Below are positions 1-7,878 of a DNA stretch of 64,000 bases, in pieces. The DNA comes from Streptomyces typhae. GTDB lineage: Bacteria > Actinomycetota > Actinomycetes > Streptomycetales > Streptomycetaceae. The DNA is taken from assembly GCF_009755605.1 (NCBI RefSeq), contig NZ_WPNZ01000034.1, forward strand, positions 1 through 64,000. Direction: 5' to 3'. The translations under genes and the position numbers were made by a program. How positions within the stretch are numbered: position 1 is the first letter of the stretch; the number at the start of each line of letters is the position of its first letter. Below the pieces are notes generated by a model that had not been told where the DNA came from, did not search any database, and was given only the letters and a program-made list of their open reading frames with translations.

Positions 1-232
1 CCCCTAACCCACCAACCCACCAACCCCAACCCACCAGCAACAGCAACCCACCAACAACAAGAGCAACCACGACAGCCCCCCCAACACACCACAGGCCGCG
101 GCGCACGAGGGACGCCACGACCCACACCCCCACACCCACCAGCACCAGCCAGGAGCCGCCACACCCACACCGGCAACCACACCAACCAAGAACGCCCCCC
201 CAACCACTGGCCCTCTACTCCTGCGAAAGTAA
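1..232. other. A/C-rich low-complexity stretch, no gene seen
   Basis: The top strand is strikingly poor in G and T at the left edge and is made of short CCA/ACC/CAA-rich words such as ccaaccc and acaccca. No reading frame here has the codon-position bias of the neighbouring genes. It could be the eroded interior of an old gene or a low-complexity spacer. Nothing functional is recognised. Confidence 0.4.
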
Positions 233-412
233 GAACTGACGCCGATCCCGTCAGAAGTAGTCGATGTCCAAGGCCTCGGCGGCCACAAGCCGTTCAGCCT
301 GGCGCTTGCCCCAAACCGTGCCGCATCGGCGGTCGATCACCGCCCCGGCCCGGTCACAGTCGACGACACCATCGTCACCGTCACGTTCACCGTCCCCTCA
401 CCGCCCCACTAA
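233..412 (+). pseudogene. Possible 3' remnant of an unrecognised secreted or wall protein
   Basis: A 59-codon open stretch begins after an in-frame TAA at 230-232 and ends at TAA 410-412. The peptide alternates hydrophobic and polar residues (VTVDDTIVTVTFTV near the end), as in a C-terminal beta-sandwich of an extracellular enzyme, and has no plausible start codon or ribosome binding site. I read it as the tail of a decayed gene, but no family is recognised and it may be chance coding potential in GC-rich DNA. Confidence 0.25.
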
Positions 413-488
413 ACAGACAACAAAGCAACCGCACCCCAACCGCCAGAAAGCCCGCCCCGGCACGTACTCGACAAAGAGCCACACCCAC

Positions 489-551
489 CACCCAGCACCC
501 AGCACCCAGCACCCAGCACCCAGCCAACGGCCAACGGCCAACGGCCAACGG
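489..551. repeat. Heptanucleotide tandem array next to the TPR gene 3' end
   Basis: Five units of CACCCAG are followed directly by four units of CCAACGG, nine perfect 7-mers in all. The array lies 17 bp beyond the stop codon of the leftward TPR gene. It belongs to the same class as the 7-mer arrays at 23000-23132 and 38311-38387. Confidence 0.95.
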
Positions 552-568
552 CCCCAGCCGTCACCAAG

Positions 569-1225
569 TCACAGCAGGGCAAGTTCCTGCCGCGCCCCCT
601 CTGCCCAGCGCAACACGCCATGGGAATCGGTGCTCCGCGCCAGCTCCGCCGCTTCCTCAAGCAGCGCGGTCGCCTCGCCCCGCCCTCCCCACTGGGCAGC
701 GAGATAGGCCAGGCCGATCAGGTTGGCCGCGACTCCCGGCAGGAACCCCAGCTCGCGTCGCAGGCGGGTCGACTCTTCCAAGTGTGTGCGGGCACCGTCC
801 AGGTTGCCGGCCATGTGGTCGGCAATGCCGAGGTGCCGCAGGGCGTAGGACATGGTCAGCCGGTCGTCCACCCGGGTGGCCAGGTCAAGGGCACGCCTGA
901 ATGCGGGCAGCGCGGTCTCGGTGTCGCCACGCACCACTTGGTGGAAGATGCCGATCCACAGCATCGCCTCGCCCTGACCCCGCGCCTCACCGAGCTGCTC
1001 GTAGAGATCCGCCGCACGCTGGAACAGCTCCAGTTCCCTCGTATCCTCGCTTCGATCCTCAAGGGACAGGAATCGGGCGTGGATCACCCGGCCACGCGCC
1101 AGAGCCAGATCGGCCTCGACCGCGTCGAGGCCACGGTCTGCGTCCCCGAGCCCCGCGCTGTCGCCGCCGAAGACGGCGCGTTCGTAAAGGAACTGAGCCC
1201 GTTCGATCCGCTCGTCCACAGTCAT
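569..1225 (-). CDS. Tetratricopeptide-repeat protein
   Basis: A 218-residue, alpha-helical, soluble protein. Helical hairpins typical of TPR units are visible from about residue 60 onward: alternating small and large residues in segments such as LGEARGQGEAMLWIGIFHQV, then ALRHLGIADHMAGNLDGA, then LIGLAYLAAQ. There is no enzymatic domain and no DNA-binding domain, so it is either a stand-alone scaffold or the C-terminal TPR portion of a larger regulator type; similar short TPR proteins are common in Streptomyces and usually uncharacterised. The ATG start at 1225 gives full repeat coverage. It is transcribed away from the PEBP gene. Function of the bound partner is unknown. Confidence 0.75.
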   Translation of the reverse strand: MTVDERIERAQFLYERAVFGGDSAGLGDADRGLDAVEADLALARGRVIHARFLSLEDRSEDTRELELFQRAADLYEQLGEARGQGEAMLWIGIFHQVVRGDTETALPAFRRALDLATRVDDRLTMSYALRHLGIADHMAGNLDGARTHLEESTRLRRELGFLPGVAANLIGLAYLAAQWGGRGEATALLEEAAELARSTDSHGVLRWAEGARQELALL

Positions 1226-1499
1226 GCGGTGAGCGTATCGGCCCGCATGCTGCGCGTATCGGCCCCCGGTGTTGAGCGTGTTGGCACCCGATCCCTGTCA
1301 GCGAGCGTGCCAGCCCCTGCCGAGGACCCTTACGACCTGCCCTCAGCAGCAGCGGCCGGCCCCGAAGCGAAAAGTACATCGATCAGGTCACTGAGTGACA
1401 TGACATCAGAACTGTTGCTCCATAGGGTGGTTGTGCCGCACGAACATCATTCTCTCGCCACGGAACCCAAGCGACCTCCAGTTTCCTCGGGAGCCTCCA
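1226..1499. promoter_or_regulatory. Divergent intergenic region with a short inverted repeat
   Basis: This region separates the leftward TPR gene from the rightward PEBP gene and must hold both promoters. The only clear symmetry is GTCACT-G-AGTGAC at 1387-1399. No convincing -10/-35 pair was identified. Confidence 0.35.
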
Positions 1500-2093
1500 G
1501 TGAGAAGTGCAAAAATCGCGCTGTGCGCTCTGCTCGTCACCGGAGCCGTCGGCCTCTCGCCAGCCACCGCTTCGTCGACCTCGTCGGCGCCATCGACACC
1601 CCGGAGCGCGTTCGCCCTGTCCAGCACCGCGTTCGCCAACGGTGGCGTCATCCCCAAGGTCCACGAGTGCACCAGCGGCGGAGGAAACGACCCCGCGAAG
1701 AGAAATGAGTCACCGCCCTTGGCCTGGTCGGGCGCACCGACCGCCGCCAAGAGCTACGCGATCGTCATGCGTGACCTCGACAACGCCAACCTCATCCACT
1801 GGGTCATCTACGACATCCCGGCGAGCACGGCCTCGCTTCCTCAGAACGTCGACCACCAGTACCGGCCCTCGGTGCCGGCGGGAGCCAGGCAGGTCTACTA
1901 CCGTGGCAGCGCGAGCCTCTACGGCTATCAGGGGCCATGCTCGCCCTCGACGGTGAACACCTACGAGTTCGTCGTCCACGCGCTCAACCAGTCGTCACTG
2001 AGCAACCTGAACTCCAACTCGTCGACCCAGACCGCCGCCAGGGCGATCACCGCGGCGTCGATCGGCTCGGCCAGGATCACCGGCGAGTCATAA
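1500..2093 (+). CDS. Secreted PEBP / Raf-kinase-inhibitor-like protein (YbhB/YbcL family)
   Basis: A 197-residue protein from a GTG start at 1500; an upstream in-frame extension to 1431 is possible but lacks a signal-peptide shape. Residues 1-25 form a signal peptide (basic start, hydrophobic core ALCALLVTGAVG, then small residues). The mature part carries PEBP hallmarks: a NESPPLAWSG segment matching the family's ligand-pocket motif (usually SPPLxW), MRDLDNANLIHWVIYDIP (the DPDAP/HWV region) and YEFVVHAL near the end. Bacterial members bind small ligands or anionic groups and their physiological role is poorly known. It stands alone between the TPR gene and the MarR unit, and is followed by a 12-bp repeat array. 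Confidence 0.88.
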   Translation: MRSAKIALCALLVTGAVGLSPATASSTSSAPSTPRSAFALSSTAFANGGVIPKVHECTSGGGNDPAKRNESPPLAWSGAPTAAKSYAIVMRDLDNANLIHWVIYDIPASTASLPQNVDHQYRPSVPAGARQVYYRGSASLYGYQGPCSPSTVNTYEFVVHALNQSSLSNLNSNSSTQTAARAITAASIGSARITGES

Positions 2094-2100
2094 CGTTGCC

Positions 2101-2172
2101 GTGCCGACATGCATGTCGACGGGCGTGTCGACACGCGTGCAGACGTGCGTGCCGACATACGTGCCGCCCTGC
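2101..2172. repeat. 12-bp tandem array just after the PEBP stop codon
   Basis: Six diverged 12-mers of the type GTGCCGACATGC run directly after the PEBP gene, starting 7 nt past its TAA. Units at 2101, 2113, 2125, 2137, 2149 and 2161 share RTGYMGAC at the start. The array contains many small palindromes (gtcgac, acgcgt). Confidence 0.85.
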
Positions 2173-2348
2173 CGCTCCGCCTCCCCATCGATCGAACGCG
2201 GCAGGACGGCGCGCCACACAGCATCGAGCCTGCGCTCCTCCGGCAAGCAAGCCTCCCCCGATCGACTGCCCCCCGCCGCGGTTCACGCTCGTGCAGCGTG
2301 CTGATCGTCGAGGAATAGCCGTCGAGAAGTACGCGAGGAATACGCGAG

Positions 2349-2807
2349 CTATGCACCTCCGCTGCCATCGCACAGCGAATGGCTCATGCTCTGCAGGATC
2401 CGGAACGCCTCCGACTGCTCGGCCTCGCTCATACCGGCCAGCATTCCGACCTCGACCGACCGGACCGCCACGGACGCCTCCTCAAGGCTTCGTCGGCCCC
2501 GAGGCGTGAGCCGCGTGGGCAGGGTCCTTCCTACGGGCGCCTCCGCCGGTCTGGTCACGTGTCCCTCGCGTTCGAGGGTCTGGAGCAGCACGTTCATCGA
2601 CTGTCGTGTCACGAACGCGCCGCGCGCGAGCTCGGAGTTCGACAAGCCCGGCCGTTGAGCCAACAACTCCAGGCAGGCATAGCGCGTCACGTTCATCCCG
2701 AGCGGCCGCAGCACCTCTTCCATGGCTGCGCGGAGGGCACTCGACGCCTCCTTCAGCAGGTAGCCCAGGGACTTCTCCAGGTCGACGCCGGCACCGCTTT
2801 GACTCAT
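2349..2807 (-). CDS. MarR-family transcriptional regulator
   Basis: A 152-residue winged-helix repressor. The core runs from about residue 35 to 110: MNVTRYACLELLAQRPGLSNSELARGAF is the helix-turn-helix, VTRQSMNVLLQTLE the recognition helix, and the wing is GHVTRPAEAPVGRTLPTRLT. The flanking helices needed for dimerisation are present. MarR proteins usually release DNA on binding phenolic or oxidised ligands. It is divergent from a VOC gene and an NmrA gene, and its start codon overlaps one arm of an inverted repeat that is probably its own operator, so it most likely controls both directions. Confidence 0.93.
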   Translation of the reverse strand: MSQSGAGVDLEKSLGYLLKEASSALRAAMEEVLRPLGMNVTRYACLELLAQRPGLSNSELARGAFVTRQSMNVLLQTLEREGHVTRPAEAPVGRTLPTRLTPRGRRSLEEASVAVRSVEVGMLAGMSEAEQSEAFRILQSMSHSLCDGSGGA

Positions 2808-2851
2808 GTCAGGAATCTAACATAGGTTGGAGATGTGTCAGAGTCCTGACA
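2807..2851. promoter_or_regulatory. Putative MarR operator between MarR and VOC genes
   Basis: TGTCAGGA at 2807-2814 is mirrored by TCCTGACA at 2844-2851, with an extra TGTCAG at 2836-2841. The left arm overlaps the marR-type start codon and the right arm lies just before the VOC ribosome binding site (aggaggag), a layout expected for a repressor of both genes. Confidence 0.6.
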
Positions 2852-2871
2852 TCAAGAGGAGGAGCACCACC

Positions 2872-3240
2872 ATGCCCGCAACCGGTCCCGACTTCATCTC
2901 GCTGCAAGCGCGTGACCTCGCCGCTTCACAGGCGTTCTACGAGCAGTACCTCGGCCTCGTCCGTTCGCAGGCCGGGCCTCCCCACGCCGTCGTCTTCGAG
3001 ACGAAGCCGATCGCCTTCGCAGTCCGCGAGATCGTTCCCGGTACCGACCTCGCGTCCGTTGCCCAGCCCGGCATCGGTACCGCTATCTGGCTCCACGCCA
3101 CGGACGTCCAGGCCATCCACGATGCTCTCGTCGCCGACAGGCACACCATCGTCTCCGCGCCGATCGACGGCCCCTTCGGCCGGACCTTCACCTTCGCCGA
3201 TCCTGACGGCTACCAGATCACCCTCCACGACCGTGTCTGA
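2872..3240 (+). CDS. VOC-superfamily (glyoxalase/bleomycin-resistance-fold) protein
   Basis: A 122-residue protein from the ATG at 2872, chosen because aggaggag lies 9-16 nt upstream. It has one beta-alpha-beta-beta-beta VOC module duplicated: FISLQARDLAASQAFYEQYLGL opens it and FTFADPDGYQITLHD closes it, the standard end of the fold. VOC proteins bind a metal and act as lyases, dioxygenases or antibiotic-binding proteins; the substrate cannot be inferred here. Its stop codon overlaps the GTG start of the NmrA gene by 8 nt, so the two are co-translated and probably under the divergent MarR. Confidence 0.88.
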   Translation: MPATGPDFISLQARDLAASQAFYEQYLGLVRSQAGPPHAVVFETKPIAFAVREIVPGTDLASVAQPGIGTAIWLHATDVQAIHDALVADRHTIVSAPIDGPFGRTFTFADPDGYQITLHDRV

Positions 3241-4105
3241 GGCAGGCACCCTGGTTTTCGGGGCTACCGGGGCACTGGGTCGCCACTTCCTGGACGCGTT
3301 GGGCGCCCGGGACATCAAGCCCGACACGATCACCGCGGCCGGTCGGAATCAGCTGCGCCTCGGGGAACTCGCTTCCGCCGGGTTCCGTACGGCTGCCGTC
3401 GATCTGGCGGACTCGGCCGCCGTCGCAGAACTGGTTGCCCGACACTCGGACATCGTACTGATCTCGGGCAGGGACCCGGATCGCCTCGCTCAGCACGAGT
3501 CGGTCATCGAGGCTGCTGCGAAGAGCGCGAACGTCCGGCACGTCTACTACACCAGCGGAGTCCGAACAGACGACGACCGGTTCGCGATCAACGCGGATCA
3601 CAGAGCGACGGAGGAAGCTCTCACCGCTTCCGGTGCGACGTACACGATCCTGCGGAACACCTGGTACATCGAGAACTACATCCAGGCACTGGCAGGTCCT
3701 CGCTTCACCGGCGTGCTGGCGGCGGCGACCGGTGACGCCGTCGTCGCGGCTGCCAGCCGGAAGGATCTGGCCGAGGCGCTGGCCGTCGTCGCCACGACAG
3801 ACGGGCACGACAACGTCACTTACAGCCTCTCGGGCGACACGGACTTCACCTACGCCGACATAGCCGAGGCGATGTCGGTCGTGCTGGAGCGAGAGGTCAC
3901 TTACCGTCCCGTCGCCCCCGAGGAACTGCAGGCGGCGCTCGTCAGTTCGGGGATGGACAGCGGGCTGGCCCGCTTCCTGGTGAGTCTCGACGAAACCATC
4001 GCTGCCGGGGTCTTCGCTCGCGTCGGAGACGATCTTTCCCGACTCCTCGGCAGGCCGACGACCGGTCTCGTCGAGGGACTGACGGCGGAGTGGTCGAGGG
4101 ACTGA
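3233..4105 (+). CDS. NmrA-like NAD(P)-binding atypical SDR (quinone-oxidoreductase type)
   Basis: A 290-residue Rossmann protein. The nucleotide motif GATGALG is at residues 9-15, followed by a short second strand, DVVLIS-like strands and YYTSGV; a segment TYTILRNTWYIENYI is typical of NmrA/QdoB-like proteins, which lack the SDR catalytic Tyr-Lys pair or use them unusually. Members sense redox via NADP or reduce quinones. The GTG start at 3233 overlaps the VOC stop codon, indicating an operon controlled by the adjacent MarR; a phenol or quinone response is plausible. The 3' end is built into a 23-bp tandem array, and the last residues (GLVEGLTAEWSRD) are encoded by repeat units. Confidence 0.88.
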   Translation: MSEAGTLVFGATGALGRHFLDALGARDIKPDTITAAGRNQLRLGELASAGFRTAAVDLADSAAVAELVARHSDIVLISGRDPDRLAQHESVIEAAAKSANVRHVYYTSGVRTDDDRFAINADHRATEEALTASGATYTILRNTWYIENYIQALAGPRFTGVLAAATGDAVVAAASRKDLAEALAVVATTDGHDNVTYSLSGDTDFTYADIAEAMSVVLEREVTYRPVAPEELQAALVSSGMDSGLARFLVSLDETIAAGVFARVGDDLSRLLGRPTTGLVEGLTAEWSRD

Positions 4106-4138
4106 CCACGGGGTTGTCGAGGGACTGACCGCGGAGTG
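4070..4138. repeat. Stop-codon-spanning 23-bp tandem array (NmrA gene)
   Basis: Three units starting at 4070, 4093 and 4116 each begin GTCGAGGGACTGAC. The second unit carries the TGA stop of the NmrA gene (4103-4105); the first lies wholly in the coding region and the third wholly outside it. Confidence 0.95.
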
Positions 4139-4189
4139 ACGGACGGGGTCGGCGCAGGCGGATCGGCACCCACAGCTCGCGCCGCCCCC

Positions 4190-4280
4190 TCCCCCCGATC
4201 TCGATCCCGATCCCGATCTCAATTCCCATCCGGCTCGATCTGGCTCGATCCGGCTCGATCCAGATCCGCGGATCTGGATC
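4190..4280. other. GATC-rich block ending in a perfect 24-bp palindrome
   Basis: The block is a run of CGATC/GGCTCGATC words. It ends in a perfect palindrome at 4257-4280 whose centre is CCGCGG, flanked by GGATC/GATCC and AGAT/ATCT. It lies about 75 bp before the DinB start and could be an operator or a cruciform-forming site. Confidence 0.7.
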
Positions 4281-4357
4281 AACGCTGCCCCGACCGGACA
4301 CCACTGCTCGGGTAAATGCCTCGACACGGGTGGCTATGATCAGGGACGCTTCGCGCG

Positions 4358-4864
4358 ATGACCAGAATCAATGACACACCACCCGCGTGGGACGAGCGCA
4401 CCCAGCTCACCACGTTTCTCGACTACACACGCGACACCGCACGCGCCAAGTGCGACGGGCTCTCCGAGGAGAACGCCCGCAAGGCGCTCCTGCCGGGCTC
4501 ACCCTTGATGACCATGAGCGGCGTGATCAACCATCTCCGCTGGGTCGAGTACTACTGGTTCCAGGTGGTCTTCCTCGGCGAGGAGGACCAGGCTCCCATG
4601 ACGGATGAGGATCCCGACCGCGAGATGCGGATCGCCGTCGACTTTCCGCTCGCTCAGTTGCTCGACGAGTACACCGAGCAGAGCACCCGCTACCGCGAGC
4701 TGGTCGCCGTAAACGACCTGGACAAGCAGGCCCAGCGAGCCATCCGCAGCGGCCTCCACGTCGACCTGCGCTGGATCCTGCACCACCTCATCGAGGAGAC
4801 AGCCCGCCACAACGGCCACCTGGACATCCTGCGCGAGATGCTCGACGGCACAACCGGCAACTAG
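4358..4864 (+). CDS. DinB-family four-helix metal-binding protein (DUF664 type)
   Basis: A 168-residue protein of the DinB/YfiT four-helix-bundle fold. The three spaced histidines of the family are visible: H59 in MSGVINHLRWVEYYW, and two in LRWILHHLIEETARHNGHLDIL, the latter being the conserved HxxxETxxHxGH signature. Actinobacterial relatives are thiol-dependent transferases that use mycothiol or bacillithiol, but most are uncharacterised. The ATG at 4358 lacks a clear Shine-Dalgarno sequence, and may be read from a leaderless or weakly led transcript. It stands alone. Confidence 0.88.
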   Translation: MTRINDTPPAWDERTQLTTFLDYTRDTARAKCDGLSEENARKALLPGSPLMTMSGVINHLRWVEYYWFQVVFLGEEDQAPMTDEDPDREMRIAVDFPLAQLLDEYTEQSTRYRELVAVNDLDKQAQRAIRSGLHVDLRWILHHLIEETARHNGHLDILREMLDGTTGN

Positions 4865-5000
4865 ATTCAGTCGGCGGCCAACAGGCCCAATCGGCAGCGA
4901 GGCCGCTCAGTCACCGGATCCGCTCAGCGGCCGGATCCGCTCAACAGCGAGGCAAATCTCGACTTTCAGGCCACGGCGGCCGCAGGAGCGTGCGTTCCTC

Positions 5001-5498
5001 TCACCCCGCAGCGACCCTGGGCCGCCCCGGCCACATGTCCTCGTACGCGGCGTCCATGAACTCCACCTGCGCTCCGCGCAGTACAGCCTCATCCGATGCC
5101 TCACCCCCAGCCGACTCAGCAAGACACCGCGCATACCGATAGGCCGCACCCCGCAAAGCCTCGCTTCCAGCTGCCAGATCGACCCCCGCCTGGGCAAGCC
5201 ACAGTTCATGAAGAAGCTCACCAGGCACGCACGCGGCTACAGGCGCAGGCCCTGCCCCGGACACCGAGCCGTCGCCCCGCGAGTCCGGAAAAGCCACCTT
5301 CTCCACCCGCAACGCAACCGCCACAAACCCCAGAACCGCTTCCCTGAGCTGCGCCCGGTGCGCCGCCGATGCCTCCACCTCGAACTGCTGGGCACCCGCG
5401 CGCGAGACGAAGAGCTGGCCGAACAACGACCCGCCCACACCCAGCACGACGCCCGCCAGCGACAACAACGCCGGCCCCAGCACACCCCAAGATCCCAT
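5001..5498 (-). CDS. Hypothetical protein with N-terminal membrane anchor
   Basis: A 165-residue protein. Residues 5-32 (a Leu/Val/Gly-rich segment, VLGPALLSLAGVVLGVGGSL) form one transmembrane helix, followed by a helical region (FEVEASAAHRAQLREAVLGF) and then a mostly soluble C-terminal half rich in Ala and Glu. No catalytic motif was recognised. Similar short anchored proteins occur in many Streptomyces, sometimes beside kinases; here it is divergent from a Ser/Thr kinase gene, which is the only contextual hint. Confidence 0.6.
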   Translation of the reverse strand: MGSWGVLGPALLSLAGVVLGVGGSLFGQLFVSRAGAQQFEVEASAAHRAQLREAVLGFVAVALRVEKVAFPDSRGDGSVSGAGPAPVAACVPGELLHELWLAQAGVDLAAGSEALRGAAYRYARCLAESAGGEASDEAVLRGAQVEFMDAAYEDMWPGRPRVAAG

Positions 5499-5701
5499 GG
5501 CTCAAGTCTCTCAACACCACTTCCCGGCGCCCGGCGCCCGCCGCCCACAGCCCAGTTGTGTACGCAGGACGCGAAGCGTAATCGGCAACACATGATCGGG
5601 CGCCGCCAGGGCGGAGGCCTGACCGTCGTGTGCTCTACGGCGGAATGAGGATCGCAGCCTTCCGCATACGTCGTACGCGGCCCTGTGCCAGAGTGACGGG
5701 T

Positions 5702-7495
5702 GTGGAGCCCTTAAGACGCCAGGACCCCAAGCGCCTGGGAGAATTCACGCTGCTCGCCAGGCTGGGCAGCGGTGGTATGGGGCGGGTGTATCTGGGGCGC
5801 TCGCCGGGCGGCATGCAGCTGGCGATCAAGGTGATTCGCGAGGATCTCGCGGAGGAAGCCGACGTCCTGACCCGCTTCCGGCGCGAGGTGGACACGGTGC
5901 GGGCGGTACGCAGTCCCTACACCGCTCGTCTCGTCAGCGCTCGCCTCGACTCGCCGCCGTACTGGCTCGCCACGGAGTTCGTACCGGGCCCGACCCTACT
6001 CAAGGCGTCACGTGGCGCCGCCCTCGAACCCGCGCTGTGCAGGGGGCTGTTCGCGGCCCTGGCCGAGGCACTGGCCGCAGTGCACGCGCATGGGGTGGTA
6101 CATCGAGACGTGAAGCCGCACAACGTCATCCTGGCTCCGGGCGGACCGCAGTTGATCGACTTCGGTATCGCCCGTACCGCGGAGCACACCCAGCTCACAC
6201 GCACCGGCCAGATGCCGGGCACTCCCGGCTATACCGCGCCCGAGGTGTTGCTGGGCAGCGAGGCGGGCCCAGCCGCGGACGTGTTCGCGCTCGGGGCGAC
6301 GATCGCCGCCGCCGCGACCGGTCGGCCCCCGTACGGTGGCGGGGAGTGGCCGGCCGTCATCTACCGGGTGGTCCACGGCGAGATCGATCTCGATGGTGTG
6401 GAGCCCGCTCTCGCGGAACTCATACGGCAGTGCGTTGCCCGGGAACCAGCGCAAAGGCCTGATCCGCCCGAGATCGTCCGGCGGTGCGGGACCACCTACG
6501 CGCTTGCGCAGTTCCCGCCGTACCAGCGACTGGGCGAGGCAACGCCGACGCTCGCACCACCGCAGCGCCGCCGCATCCCCTGGGCGGCCACGGCTGCCCT
6601 GACCGTCGCCGGGGTCGCCCTCGGCACCCTGGGATGGACGCTGTCGCGCGAAGACGACGGCGCGACCGCGGACGACTCACCGGCCCAGCCCACGTCCAGT
6701 ACCCCGACCGCGTCCAGTACCCCGACCACGTCGGGCCCCGGCAGCCAGAAGAAGCGGAAAAGCCTGACCATCGGCGTCGTGGGCGACCGGCCGGGCATGG
6801 GTACACGCACCCAGGACGGGACCTACCAGGGGTTCGACATCGACGTCGCCCGCTACGTCGCCGGCCGACTCGGCGTCAAGAAGGAGGACATCACGTGGCG
6901 TGAGGCGCCCGCGGCCGAGCGCACGAGCCTTCTGCGACGCGGTGAGGTCGATTTCGTCGTCGCCACCTTTGCGATCACCGCGGCGCGCAAAGCAGAGGTC
7001 GACTTCACCAAGCCCTACCTCTCGGCCCGCCAGGACCTCCTGCTCCGCACCGCCGCCCCCGCCCCGGACATGACCGCCCTCGATGGCAAGAAGCTGTGCT
7101 CGGTCCTCGGTACCACCTCGACGCAGGTCATGAGGGAGAAGGCGCCGGGAGCGTCACTCGTGGAGTATCCGTCGTACGCGAGATGCCTCGACGCTCTGGA
7201 CGACGGCCAGGTCGACGCCGTCACCGCCGACGACTCCCTCCTCGCCGGATACGCCGCCCAGCGCGGAAAGCCCGGGGACTACCAACTGGCCGGGCTCGAG
7301 CTCGGCGGAGACAGCCTGTACGGCGTCGGCGTACCCAAAGGCCAGAAGGAACTCCGCGACGACATCGACACCGCCATCGACCAGATGATCGCGGACGGCT
7401 CCTGGGCGAAGTCCGCCACCGCCCATCTGGGAGGCGTCATCAATTACGACGCCCAACCTCCCGCACGGACCACGACGACGTCGACCACCGGCTGA
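5702..7495 (+). CDS. Transmembrane Ser/Thr protein kinase with extracellular family-3 solute-binding domain
   Basis: About 597 residues from the GTG at 5702 (upstream in-frame starts exist). The kinase domain spans residues 14-270: GSGGMGRVY at 22-30, invariant Lys43 in AIKV, HRDVKPHN at 134-141, DFG at 153-155, APE at 179-181. All catalytic residues are present, so it should be active. A transmembrane helix follows at about 294-313, then a Ser/Thr/Pro linker. Residues 354-585 form a periplasmic binding domain of the amino-acid type (SBP_bac_3): LTIGVVGDRPGMG, YQGFDIDVARYVA and VDFVVATFAIT match GlnH-like proteins. It therefore senses an extracellular solute, likely an amino acid, and signals by phosphorylation. 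It is monocistronic. Confidence 0.93.
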   Translation: MEPLRRQDPKRLGEFTLLARLGSGGMGRVYLGRSPGGMQLAIKVIREDLAEEADVLTRFRREVDTVRAVRSPYTARLVSARLDSPPYWLATEFVPGPTLLKASRGAALEPALCRGLFAALAEALAAVHAHGVVHRDVKPHNVILAPGGPQLIDFGIARTAEHTQLTRTGQMPGTPGYTAPEVLLGSEAGPAADVFALGATIAAAATGRPPYGGGEWPAVIYRVVHGEIDLDGVEPALAELIRQCVAREPAQRPDPPEIVRRCGTTYALAQFPPYQRLGEATPTLAPPQRRRIPWAATAALTVAGVALGTLGWTLSREDDGATADDSPAQPTSSTPTASSTPTTSGPGSQKKRKSLTIGVVGDRPGMGTRTQDGTYQGFDIDVARYVAGRLGVKKEDITWREAPAAERTSLLRRGEVDFVVATFAITAARKAEVDFTKPYLSARQDLLLRTAAPAPDMTALDGKKLCSVLGTTSTQVMREKAPGASLVEYPSYARCLDALDDGQVDAVTADDSLLAGYAAQRGKPGDYQLAGLELGGDSLYGVGVPKGQKELRDDIDTAIDQMIADGSWAKSATAHLGGVINYDAQPPARTTTTSTTG

Positions 7496-7586
7496 CCACC
7501 GACCGGGTGAGTCACATACGGACTGGGCGGCAGGCTGCGGGACATCCCGGCACCACTGGCGGAAGCGGGAGTCGGTGGCGGCTGAC

Positions 7587-7650
7587 CGCGGCACGGCGAC
7601 ACCGCGGCACGGCGACACCGCCACACCGCGACACCGCGACACCGCGACAG
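7587..7650. repeat. 8-bp tandem array
   Basis: Eight 8-mers in register: the first four alternate CGCGGCAC and GGCGACAC (a 16-bp unit twice), the last four are CGCCACAC, CGCGACAC, CGCGACAC, CGCGACAG. The shift from a 16-bp to an 8-bp period suggests stepwise expansion by slippage. Confidence 0.9.
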
Positions 7651-7655
7651 CCGAA

Positions 7656-7680
7656 CGGCCCTCGGCTGAACCGAGGGCCG
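7656..7680. terminator. Bidirectional hairpin terminator
   Basis: CGGCCCTCGG at 7656-7665 pairs perfectly with CCGAGGGCCG at 7671-7680 across a 5-nt loop. It sits between two convergent genes. There is no U-tract, as is usual in Streptomyces. Confidence 0.7.
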
Positions 7681-7794
7681 CTGACTGCACCGTACGGGAT
7701 GACATCGTTGTCGGATCGGCGACCCGCACGATCACAGCACTAAACGACGCCGCGGTACGCCCCCAGAGAGCACCGCACGCCAGGGCACGCTCGC

Positions 7795-7878
7795 GCTGTC
7801 GCCTTACGGTCTATAGCTGGCGCCTTACGGTTTACAGCTGTCGCCTTACGACTTGCAGTTGGCGCCTTACGGCTTGTA
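7795..7878. repeat. Stop-codon-spanning 21-bp tandem array (EndoH gene)
   Basis: Four 21-bp units start at 7795, 7816, 7837 and 7858, each with GCGCCTTACG or GTCGCCTTACG. The fourth unit includes the last codons and the TAA of the leftward EndoH gene (complement of 7867-7869), so every unit carries a copy of that stop codon. Confidence 0.95.

Larger units (their letters stand above)
7496..7866. other. Convergent intergenic region with two repeat arrays and a terminator
   Basis: This 370-bp gap between the kinase gene and the EndoH gene has no credible gene. It holds an octamer array (7587-7650), a hairpin (7656-7680) and the start of a 21-bp array that runs into the EndoH 3' end (7795-7878). 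Confidence 0.8.

Noticed and set aside
1..232. Linear-chromosome telomere end
   Set aside because: Streptomyces telomeres are dense in GC palindromes and hairpins; this stretch is A/C-rich without inverted repeats.
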